From the NCBI GenBank assembly GCA_030447945.1, contig JAUJNV010000047.1:1-11676 (forward strand): a stretch of DNA of 11,676 nt, written 5' to 3'. How positions within the stretch are numbered: the stretch's first letter is position 1; each line of letters opens with the position of its first letter. The notes below the pieces were generated by a model. That model made no database searches, was not told the origin of the DNA, and saw nothing but the letters and a program-made list of their open reading frames with translations. Below, piece by piece: positions 5,794-11,676 of this stretch. The position numbers and the translations under genes were made by a program. The stretch is from Fimbriimonas sp. (GTDB taxonomy: Bacteria; Armatimonadota; Fimbriimonadia; Fimbriimonadales; Fimbriimonadaceae).

Positions 5794-8253
5794 GCCCTTC
5801 CCGCCAGGGGGCGGAACCTTCGGCTGGCTCACGGGCGGCTTCGTGCCCACGCCGCCCCGGCCTAGTTCCTTTCCGAGGGTCTTCTGGCTGGGGTCGCTCA
5901 GGCGGCGTTGCTCCGACTCGCGGAGGCGGCGTGCCTCGTCCGCATCGCGCACGATGCGCGGCGTGAGGAACACGAGCAACTCGGTCTTCGTGTTCTGCTT
6001 CGACGTCGACCGGAAGAGATTCCCGAGGATCGGGATGTCGCCAAGGAGCGGGATCTTCCGCACCCTCGAAGTCACGACCGAGCGGATGATGCCGCCCAAG
6101 ATCACCGTCTCGCCGTCGCGCACCGACACCGTCGTGTTCGCTTGCCGCTGGTTGACGATCGGCGCGTTGAAGTCGGTGAAGCCCTGGAGGTCGTTCGCCG
6201 TCTGGCTCACGTCCATCGTCACGTACCCGTTGCTCGTGATCCGCGGGGTGACCGTCAGGACGATGCCCACGTCCTGGAAGTCATAGTTGAAGGTCAGGTT
6301 GCCGTTCGAGTCTTCGCGCGTGCTCAGCACGTACGGAATGCTCTGGCTGATGTTGATCTCGGCGGGCGCGTTGTTCGACGTGAAAATCCTTGGCGTCGAG
6401 AGCACCTGGAACTTGTCGTCGCGCTTGATGGCGCTCACAAAGGCTGAGAGCTGCGTTCCCGTGAGGGTGTACCGGAACCCGTCGGTGTTCGCGTTCGCCC
6501 CGTTCAGGCCGAAGTTCGATTCGCCCGTTCCGGTCGTGCCGGGGGTGCCAAACGGGTTGCCCTGGACGTACTTCCACTCGACCCCGAAGGCGCTGCTCGC
6601 GTCGAGGGTGGCCTCGATGATGATCGTCTCGATCATCACCTGCTCAGGAATGCGGTCCAGCTGGGTGAGGATGCTCCGGATCAGCTCCTGGTTGTCCGGC
6701 GTCGTCACGACGATGAGCGAGTTGGTGCTGACGTCGGGGATGACCGTGATCTGGCCCGTGAGGTCGCGCACGTTGACGAGACGCCCCTGAGCGTCCCGCG
6801 CCGTCTGAGCGCCACCCGGGCCGGGGCGTTGCCCTTGGCCGCCTCCTCCGAAAACGCGGTTGAAGCCGCCGCCTTGCTGAACGCCGATGGAGGTCATTAG
6901 CTCACCTTCCTCGGCGTCGGGGTCGGCGAGCATGAGCTCCATCGACTGCTCGTCCGGCTCCACCGAACGACCGCCGCCCAAGCCTCCGCCCTGGTTCCGC
7001 CGTCCCCCTGCGTTGTTCCGGTTTCCGGCGTTATTACGATTCCCCGTGTTACGGTTTCCGGCGTTGTTGGGGCGCTGGGCCATGCCCGTCCCGGCGCCTT
7101 GGCGGGTGCCGAAGGCTTGCTGGAGCAGCGTCGCCACTTGGTCGGCGCGGGCGTTCTCCAGTTGCAAAACGAACGCCGCATTCTCCAGCTTGATCTCGGT
7201 GTCGAGCTCGGCGATGACCTGCTCGACGAGCTTGAGGTTCTGGTCGGTCGCCGTAACGACGAGCGCATTGGTTCGGGGATCGCTCACCACCGTTCCGAAG
7301 GACGCCTGGGCGGAGCCGAACCGCATCGCCTGCTGCATCCGCTGCATCGGGTCGATGTTCTGCGTGCCGATGCCGCCGCGACCGCGCGGGGCATTGGAGA
7401 CGAGGACGTTTTGAACCACGGGCGCGAGATCGTCGGACGACGCGAATTGAAGCTTGAAGACGCGCGGCTTCTGGGGCTCTTCGGTCTGTCGGTCAAGTTG
7501 CGTGATAAGGTCCTGAATCTCTCCCTGCTCACGATCCGGAGCGTTGACGATTACCGAGTTGCTGAAGTCGTCCGAAGAAGCGCGAACCGTTGGACCTTGT
7601 CCCGGCACTCCGCCCGCGAAGCGCCCGCGTCCGCCTTGGCCACCGCCGCCGAATCGGTTGCCACCCCGGCCGCCCTGGCCACCTCCGCCCGCGCCGCCCA
7701 TCATCTGCTGAAGGCCGGCCAGCGGGTTAGGAGTGGTCGCGAAAACCTCATTGATCACACGGGCGACCTGGCTCGCGTTCGCGAACTTGATCGTGTAGAT
7801 CCTCAGGTTGTTGCCCGAGCCCCGCTGGTTCATCATCTGCATGATTTGCTCGGCGGTGGGGCCCCCGCCTCCGGCGCCGCGGCCTCCGCCACCTTGCCGG
7901 ATGACGAGCAGCTTCCCGGACTTCTCGATGCGGTAGCCCTTGAGCCCCAGCGTCGTCGAGAGGATCTGGAAGGCGTCGTTCAGCGACACCGGCTTCGCGC
8001 TGGTGAGCGTAATCGGGCCGGTGAGCGCGGGATCCTTCACGATCGTGATGCCGGAGGTACGCGAGAGGAGGGAGATGACGGCGTCGATGTTCGCGTTCCG
8101 GAAGTCCAGGCTGATCCTCGTCCGCGGGTTAAGCGCGAACGACGACCACGCCGGCCGCTCCACTGCACCCGCGCCGGTGTCGAACTGTGCGAATGAGCCC
8201 GCGGGGGCGACGCACACCAGCGCCGCCAGAAAGACCTTTATTGCTCTCATCAT
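5791..8253 (-). CDS. gspD: Outer-membrane secretin (GspD/PilQ family)
   Basis: This 820-residue protein would form the multimeric outer-membrane channel of a type II secretion or type IV pilus machine. Residues 1-22 are a signal peptide (MMRAIKVFLAALVCVAPAGS, cleavage near FA-Q23). An N0/STN domain spans about 46-118 (ISLDFRNANIDAVISLLSRT... LKGYRIEKSGKLLVI). Three N-domains follow: N1 about 150-256, N2 265-352 and N3 358-535. Each has the paired strands 'hKLxhAxxxxVxxhh' and 'hxxDxxxNxhhhxxxxxxxxxhxxhhxxLD'. The secretin domain is about 538-768, ending in the family signature KIPLLGDIPILGNLFR (733-748) and TELLVFLTPRIV. Long Gly- and Asn-rich inserts interrupt N1 (186-222) and N3 (383-480). 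A charged then proline-rich tail (770-820) could be a pilotin-type S-domain. The start ATG 8253 directly follows the TAA (8254-8256) of the intended gspC/pilP frame; ATG 8250 is an alternative. Last gene of the operon. Confidence 0.95.
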   Translation of the reverse strand: MMRAIKVFLAALVCVAPAGSFAQFDTGAGAVERPAWSSFALNPRTRISLDFRNANIDAVISLLSRTSGITIVKDPALTGPITLTSAKPVSLNDAFQILSTTLGLKGYRIEKSGKLLVIRQGGGGRGAGGGGPTAEQIMQMMNQRGSGNNLRIYTIKFANASQVARVINEVFATTPNPLAGLQQMMGGAGGGGQGGRGGNRFGGGGQGGRGRFAGGVPGQGPTVRASSDDFSNSVIVNAPDREQGEIQDLITQLDRQTEEPQKPRVFKLQFASSDDLAPVVQNVLVSNAPRGRGGIGTQNIDPMQRMQQAMRFGSAQASFGTVVSDPRTNALVVTATDQNLKLVEQVIAELDTEIKLENAAFVLQLENARADQVATLLQQAFGTRQGAGTGMAQRPNNAGNRNTGNRNNAGNRNNAGGRRNQGGGLGGGRSVEPDEQSMELMLADPDAEEGELMTSIGVQQGGGFNRVFGGGGQGQRPGPGGAQTARDAQGRLVNVRDLTGQITVIPDVSTNSLIVVTTPDNQELIRSILTQLDRIPEQVMIETIIIEATLDASSAFGVEWKYVQGNPFGTPGTTGTGESNFGLNGANANTDGFRYTLTGTQLSAFVSAIKRDDKFQVLSTPRIFTSNNAPAEINISQSIPYVLSTREDSNGNLTFNYDFQDVGIVLTVTPRITSNGYVTMDVSQTANDLQGFTDFNAPIVNQRQANTTVSVRDGETVILGGIIRSVVTSRVRKIPLLGDIPILGNLFRSTSKQNTKTELLVFLTPRIVRDADEARRLRESEQRRLSDPSQKTLGKELGRGGVGTKPPVSQPKVPPPGGKG
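6994..7068 (-). repeat. Asn/Gly/Arg-rich imperfect tandem repeat inside the secretin gene
   Basis: Codons 396-420 of the secretin encode four degenerate copies of a six-residue unit of the type N-A-G-N-R-N (NAGNRN, TGNRNN, AGNRNN, AGGRRN). The nucleotide unit is about 18 bases and shows a recurring GGTTTCCGGCGTT-like word on the plus strand. It sits in the loop that interrupts the N3 domain, so it should form a flexible linker in the periplasmic vestibule. Length variation here would keep the frame. Confidence 0.75.
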
Positions 8254-8989
8254 TTAGTTTCCACCGGCCCGGTTCTGGGCCCTGTTTCTACGCCTTTCGG
8301 CCCTTGCTTGGTCTCGGGTCGTCGCCGCCTCACCGTTCGAGCCGGCGACCGGTGCGACGGCAAGAGGCTGGGGGCCTGCCACGGTTCCGATATTTCCCGG
8401 CAGCGCCGGCGCGATCTGCGGCGCGATTTCCTCTTCGGCGCGGGTGATGATCGACTCGCCCCCCGCCGCTCCCCGCAGCCCGATCCCCTCGGAGGAGATG
8501 CGCACGACCGTCGCGCCCTGCCGCTCCCCGCAGCCCGATCCCCTCGGAGGAGATGCGCACGACCGTCGCGCCCTGCCACTTCTGGCCGAGGCGGACGAAC
8601 TGCGAATCGCCCCCCGGGCCCTCCAGCAGCGCAGTCGGGACTCCATCGATCGTCGCCATACCCGTGAACTTCCAGCCGGAGGGTGCCCCGCCCATGCCGA
8701 TCGTCCCACCCGGTATCGGCTTGGGAGCGGTATTGGTGGCCTTCGCCGCCCGTGCTACGAGAGGCTTGAACGCATTCGTGGCCGGCATGTTCACCGGGCC
8801 GAAGCGGGCTTCGTAGTCGGCTGGGAGCACGCCCGTAATCTTCGTCGCCTTGGCGACGGCCTTTGGCCGGACCTTTCCCGACCGCTTCGCCGGCGTTTCC
8901 GGCGAGGTCAGGACGTAAGCCGCAATGGCCAACGACGCTAGCCCGACCCACAGGATCGGACTGGACTTCTTTTTAGGAGCCTTTGCCAC
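8254..8989 (-). pseudogene. GspC/PilP-like periplasmic linker protein, frameshifted by 55-bp tandem duplication
   Basis: It starts at GTG 8989, with AAGGAGGT at 8995-9002 five bases before it, and overlaps the upstream gspM/pilO gene by 17 nt. Residues 1-11 are basic, 12-27 (ILWVGLASLAIAAYVL) are a transmembrane anchor and 30-100 are a Pro/Ala/Lys linker. Residues 104-155 (GWKFTGMATIDGVPTALLEG then FVRLGQKWQGATVVRISSEG) form the small beta domain typical of GspC homology regions and PilP, which contacts the secretin N0 domain. After GIGLRGAAG (about 150-158) the frame enters the second copy of a perfect 55-bp duplication, becomes arginine-rich non-family sequence and stops at 8330. Removing one copy gives 681 nt (226 residues) with a tail GGESIITRAEEEIAPQIAP... 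ending at TAA 8254-8256, directly before the secretin ATG. The ancestral gene was therefore intact and abutted gspD. PilP versus GspC cannot be separated by eye. Confidence 0.85.
8465..8577. repeat. Perfect 55-bp tandem duplication with 3-bp microhomology
   Basis: Bases 8465-8519 are repeated exactly at 8520-8574, with no mismatch. The next three bases (8575-8577, GCC) also match, so three GCC triplets bound the copies. Flanking bases then diverge (A versus G at 8578). The unit length is not a multiple of three, so the reading frame of the GspC/PilP-like gene shifts by one. The form is what template slippage between GCC repeats, or a mis-assembly, would produce. Confidence 0.98.
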
Positions 8990-9530
8990 TCTTTACCTCC
9001 TTCTTCTCGACCGGCTTCAGAAAGGCGACCGCGCCCACGGTCGCGTTCACGCGGTCGCTCGTCGGATCGGCGGACGCGACCTGAACGAGGTTCACGGCCA
9101 GCCGGCTTCCCTGGGAGTCGAGGTCCCGCACGAAGCCCGTCACAGCGGGGAAAGGACCTTCCAGCGAGATCAGAAACGGCACCTGCGCCAGTTCGAACCC
9201 CTCGGCCGCGCGCTGGGGTCGGAAGGCGACGAGGCGCAGATTGTGCCGGCGGACCAGAGCCGATACGGTACTCATCGCCGCCGGGGCGACCTGATCCGGC
9301 GTCCCGCTCCAGAGGCGCGGGAGGGCCGCCGCAGTCGACTTCTTCCACGCCGCTTCCGCCTGCGCCGTCTCCGTCTTGATCTTTCGCTCCTCTCGGTTCC
9401 GACTCAGCGTAGAGCCGATCGCTCGAGGCTTCGACATCAGCATAAAGCCCAGCGTTATGGCCAGGACGACGACGGCGCCGGCCATCAGCACGGCCGACTT
9501 GCGCTCGGTCGTCATGTTCGTCGAAATCAT
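8973..9530 (-). CDS. GspM/PilO-like inner-membrane assembly protein
   Basis: A 185-residue bitopic inner-membrane protein. It has a short cytoplasmic N-terminus, a transmembrane helix at about 13-32 (AVLMAGAVVVLAITLGFMLM), a charged helical or coiled-coil stretch at about 38-70 and a periplasmic ferredoxin-like domain at about 85-165. That domain includes LRLVAFRPQRA, VPFLISLEGPFPAVTGFVRDL and LAVNLVQVAS, the beta-alpha pattern of PilO/GspM. Proteins of this class pair with PilN/GspL and position the ATPase and linker protein. Start ATG 9530 overlaps the preceding stop as ATGA (9527-9530) and has a purine-rich GGGAGGGGGAG tract upstream; ATG 9515 is possible. The stop TAA 8973-8975 lies inside the next gene's start region (17-nt overlap), so translation is tightly coupled. 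Family call is from architecture, context and pattern; sequence conservation in this family is low. Confidence 0.85.
   Translation of the reverse strand: MISTNMTTERKSAVLMAGAVVVLAITLGFMLMSKPRAIGSTLSRNREERKIKTETAQAEAAWKKSTAAALPRLWSGTPDQVAPAAMSTVSALVRRHNLRLVAFRPQRAAEGFELAQVPFLISLEGPFPAVTGFVRDLDSQGSRLAVNLVQVASADPTSDRVNATVGAVAFLKPVEKKEVKSGKGS
8995..9002 (-). promoter_or_regulatory. Strong ribosome binding site deciding the GTG start of the gspC/pilP-like gene
   Basis: AAGGAGGT on the minus strand, a near-perfect Shine-Dalgarno, ends five bases before GTG 8989. It lies within the 3' end of the gspM/pilO coding sequence. It settles the unusual GTG start; no competing ATG in frame has a comparable site. 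Confidence 0.85.
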
Positions 9531-10852
9531 TTCGTCGCTCCCCCTCCCGTCGTCCCGCCCGTCCTGGTCGTTTTCGCCTTGGTCCGGGCCTTTTCCTCGG
9601 CAAGGGGCACGTTGCCGACCGCGAAGGCGGAGACAGAGAAATTCACTACCGGCGTCTCCTCGATCTTCGTGTTCGTCGCGAAGACCAGTCGTACGTCTCG
9701 CAGCCGGGGCTGTCTCGTGAGGCGAGCGAGATACTGCGTGAGGACGTCGTTCCCCTTCGCCGTACCGCGGATGGTCATGGTCCGCCCGCGCTCCATCGTC
9801 ATGCCGGTGAGCCACACGCCGGGCGGAACCGCGCCGGTGACGACGGCTACGGTGTCGGTGATTCGCTGGGGCGGGGTGAAGGCCTGATTGAGGGCGAGTT
9901 CAATCCTCTTCGCGTCGCTCGCGCGGTCGAGGACGCGTTCGCTATCTTTGCGAAGCCGGTTCAGCCGGGCGTTCGCCTTCGACTGCTGGTCGTCGATCTT
10001 TTTTTGCGCGTCGCTTCGGTCGAGGTAAACGGTGAGCGCGAGCAGGGCCGCCGCGGCCCAGAGCATGAGCGCGAGCCGCATGCGCCCGCTCTCTTTCCGC
10101 CGTTCACGCTCGGTGACGACGGCGGAGGGCTCCAGGTTGAGCCCGATCGTCTCGACCTGCGCGGAGCCTAGAGCCTCCAGTGGGCTGATGACCGTCTCGA
10201 TGGCCCCCGGCAGAGCGAGGTCCCCGACGGCAACGACCCGGGCGGGAGGGACGCCGGCGGCGGCGAAGGTCCGTTGCACCTCGGCCTCCAGCGCCTCGGG
10301 GTTGGTCGCGGGGATCATGCGGCTGTACCGGAGCTCGCCTCCCGCGATCACGTCGATGGCGCTGCCCTCGTGCGTCTTCTGCACCACGGCGCACTCGGAC
10401 AAACCTAGCTCGCGAGCTACGATCACGGAGCCGAACGCCGCCGGCAGCACACGGCGGACGCGCAAGCCTGCGCCGCGCGCCTCTGCGTGCAGGCGGCTCA
10501 GGTTCGACTCGCGGATCGCCCCGATGATCGCCAGCCGGCCCTCCGGGGAAACGTCGTCGGTAAGCTGGAAGTCCATCGCCAGCTCGGCCGGCGGAACCGG
10601 AAAGAGCTGCGCCGCCTGCATCCGAAGGATCTGCCCGATCTCCGCACGGCCCACGTTCGGGACGCGCACCGCCCGCACGAAGGCCGTGCGGCGCGACACG
10701 GCGGCCACGACATCCCGCTGTCCGTTGAGGTCCGCGGCGGCCTCGCCGACGTCTCCGGCCACCCGGGTCGCGCGGGTGACGAGGTTCAGAACCGCCGCGT
10801 GGTCCGGGCTCCACTCGAGGATCGCGCCGGGGGTGGTGTGGGTCTTGCTCAC
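9527..10852 (-). CDS. GspL-like protein (PilM-PilN fusion)
   Basis: The protein has 441 residues. Residues 1 to about 245 are a cytoplasmic PilM/GspL-like domain: ILEWSPDHAAVLNLV at the first strand, then EIGQILRMQAAQLFPVPPAEL (the typical PilM 'R.E...lP...e...D...' helix region), LAIIGAIRES and RVLPAAFGSVIVAREL. A transmembrane helix is at about 258-276 (MRLALMLWAAAALLALTVYL), then a coiled coil to about 320. A PilN-type periplasmic domain at 322-412 follows, with PPGVWLTGMTMERGRTMTIRGTAKGNDVLTQYLARL in its centre, and a Lys/Thr/Gly-rich tail. This is the single-chain arrangement of GspL, equivalent to PilM plus PilN; it would anchor the secretion ATPase to the membrane. The actin-like part is short, with no clear nucleotide-binding DxG motif at the first strand. 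Start GTG 10852 overlaps the gspK stop (GTGA, 10849-10852) and has AAGGAGGA four bases upstream. Confidence 0.85.
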   Translation of the reverse strand: MSKTHTTPGAILEWSPDHAAVLNLVTRATRVAGDVGEAAADLNGQRDVVAAVSRRTAFVRAVRVPNVGRAEIGQILRMQAAQLFPVPPAELAMDFQLTDDVSPEGRLAIIGAIRESNLSRLHAEARGAGLRVRRVLPAAFGSVIVARELGLSECAVVQKTHEGSAIDVIAGGELRYSRMIPATNPEALEAEVQRTFAAAGVPPARVVAVGDLALPGAIETVISPLEALGSAQVETIGLNLEPSAVVTERERRKESGRMRLALMLWAAAALLALTVYLDRSDAQKKIDDQQSKANARLNRLRKDSERVLDRASDAKRIELALNQAFTPPQRITDTVAVVTGAVPPGVWLTGMTMERGRTMTIRGTAKGNDVLTQYLARLTRQPRLRDVRLVFATNTKIEETPVVNFSVSAFAVGNVPLAEEKARTKAKTTRTGGTTGGGATK

Positions 10853-11676
10853 GAATCCTCCTTCAGCACGACTTCGGCCGTCGTCTCTTCGACCCATCCC
10901 CAACGTGTCTCGATCTCGACGTGGGGCGGGTGCTCGATGCGGACGATGCGGGGCGTTTCGTCTTCCAGAGAAATCACAGCCTCCAAGGCGACCCGCGTCG
11001 TACCAACCTGGCCCACGCAGCGAACGAGAAACACGGTCGAGTCTACGGCGAAGAGGTCCGCCGTCTGCGCGGCGAGGGCGAGCGTATAGCCAGGGATATC
11101 GAAGAGGTTGCCCAGCCCTTCGAAGCCCGCCGACTGCCGGGAGACGATCGCCGAGGCGATGTCCGGGAGCATGTCGGGGATCGAGTTGAGCACCGGCTCT
11201 GTGGCGGTGTTGAGGTTGATCTTGCCCAGATCGACGGCCGCGTTCCCGATCCGAAAGTTATCCAGCAGGGCCCGCGCGGCCTCGTTCGACATGGTGTTCT
11301 GGTTCAGGCGGAGGACCTGACCCAAGGAGGTAAAAGCGCCTCCGGCCGCCGCGCGCTGCAGGAGGATCTGAAGCGCCAGGTTCGGATCGCCCAGCCGCTG
11401 GGTAAGGAGCGCGACGTTCGCCTGCGGCGAGTTGAGATTGACCTTCGGCTGGCCGGTGGAGGTGGTTCCCGGCGATGCCGAATCCACGGTCACGAGCTCC
11501 GCCAGAGAGGATTGATCCTCCGTCGAGCCAGCGACGACGGTCGCCGAGTTCACGGTCTGCGCCTGTGGCTCGTAAAGGATGCTGGCGGTAAAGCCTTTCA
11601 CCTGGAGTAGCTCGTCGACCGTGTCGAACGGCGCGAGCTTCGCCAACCGCGCGTTCCCCAGCATGGGCACCACGTG
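10849..11676 (-). CDS. gspK: GspK-like minor pseudopilin / helix-hairpin-helix export protein, 5' end beyond right edge
   Basis: About 275 residues are present. The frame is open to the window edge, so the N-terminus (prepilin leader and hydrophobic helix) is missing. FDTVDELLQVKGFTASILYEP is the typical GspK segment that precedes the saposin-like SAM domains. Two helix-hairpin-helix-like modules follow: VNLNSPQANVALLTQRLGDP...TSLGQVLRL and INLNTATEPVLNSIPDMLPDIA...GLGNLFDIPG. A C-terminal beta-rich part (VFLVRCVGQVGTTRVALEAVIS, ETRWGWVEE) completes the fold. In T2SS, GspK caps the pseudopilus tip together with GspI and GspJ. It is the first visible gene of the K-L-M-C-D order and is coupled to gspL by a GTGA overlap. 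The remaining pseudopilins, ATPase and GspF would be expected to the right of the window or elsewhere. Family call is good; T2SS versus T4P membership is inference. Confidence 0.85.
   Translation of the reverse strand, partial: HVVPMLGNARLAKLAPFDTVDELLQVKGFTASILYEPQAQTVNSATVVAGSTEDQSSLAELVTVDSASPGTTSTGQPKVNLNSPQANVALLTQRLGDPNLALQILLQRAAAGGAFTSLGQVLRLNQNTMSNEAARALLDNFRIGNAAVDLGKINLNTATEPVLNSIPDMLPDIASAIVSRQSAGFEGLGNLFDIPGYTLALAAQTADLFAVDSTVFLVRCVGQVGTTRVALEAVISLEDETPRIVRIEHPPHVEIETRWGWVEETTAEVVLKEDS
10856..10863 (-). promoter_or_regulatory. Ribosome binding site deciding the GTG start of the gspL-like gene
   Basis: AAGGAGGA on the minus strand, a few bases before GTG 10852 and inside the 3' end of the gspK-like gene. 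It favours this start over the in-frame upstream ATG at 10903, which would overlap gspK by 55 nt. Confidence 0.8.

Noticed and set aside
7099..8196. Long plus-strand ORF of 365 codons opposite the secretin
   Set aside because: Antisense shadow of a well-supported secretin. Composition is biased and there is no motif, ribosome site or neighbour on that strand.
8250..8951. Alternative minus-strand ORF of 233 codons across the GspC/PilP gene
   Set aside because: Arises in the third frame and contains two copies of the same short peptide only because of the 55-bp duplication. It has no membrane anchor and no family pattern.

Overview
This is a GC-rich (visibly well over 60%) bacterial window in which every gene I can support lies on the minus strand, so transcription runs from the right edge to the left edge. 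An outer-membrane secretin and a matching inner-membrane assembly platform show a diderm (Gram-negative) bacterium. No rRNA or tRNA is present to place it. The T2SS/T4P hybrid features, the glycine/asparagine-rich secretin and the T. maritima-type DAHP synthase would fit Armatimonadota (Fimbriimonadia-like) or another deep-branching diderm. That placement is a low-confidence guess.

Layout in order of transcription. (1) 11676-5791 is a type II secretion / type IV pilus assembly operon: a GspK-like minor pseudopilin (running off the right edge), a GspL-like PilM-PilN fusion, a GspM/PilO-like protein, a GspC/PilP-like protein and a GspD/PilQ secretin. The genes overlap or abut, and two starts are GTG codons behind strong AAGGAGG sites. 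The proteins would form the periplasm-spanning part of one machine: GspL/M on the inner membrane, GspC/PilP linking to the secretin, GspK at the pseudopilus tip. (2) 5790-4011 holds a serine hydrolase (class C beta-lactamase fold plus C-terminal lipocalin-like region), then an orphan C-terminal piece of a beta-propeller. (3) 3881-2781 is an intact membrane-anchored beta-propeller protein, a paralogue of that fragment. (4) 2622-452 is a biosynthetic pair, a HisC-family aminotransferase and a type I-beta DAHP synthase, translationally coupled by an ATGA overlap. (5) 448 to the left edge is an SMI1/KNR4 family gene.

Four loci are broken as the sequence stands. The GspC/PilP gene carries a perfect 55-bp tandem duplication that throws it out of frame. 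The serine hydrolase has a one-base frameshift upstream of its catalytic serine. The SMI1 gene has an in-frame TGA. The 70-codon propeller fragment has no start. Removing one duplicate copy, adding one base, or changing one base restores a clean family-like protein in the first three. Either this is a sequence with several assembly or read errors, or there is real decay or switching here; reads over the three sites would decide.

Two intergenic gaps (2623-2780 and 5684-5790) hold related inverted repeats built from short TTGG/TTGAG words. Each begins exactly at the upstream gene's TGA stop codon. They look like one family of gene-end hairpins and are the most system-like non-coding signal in the window.
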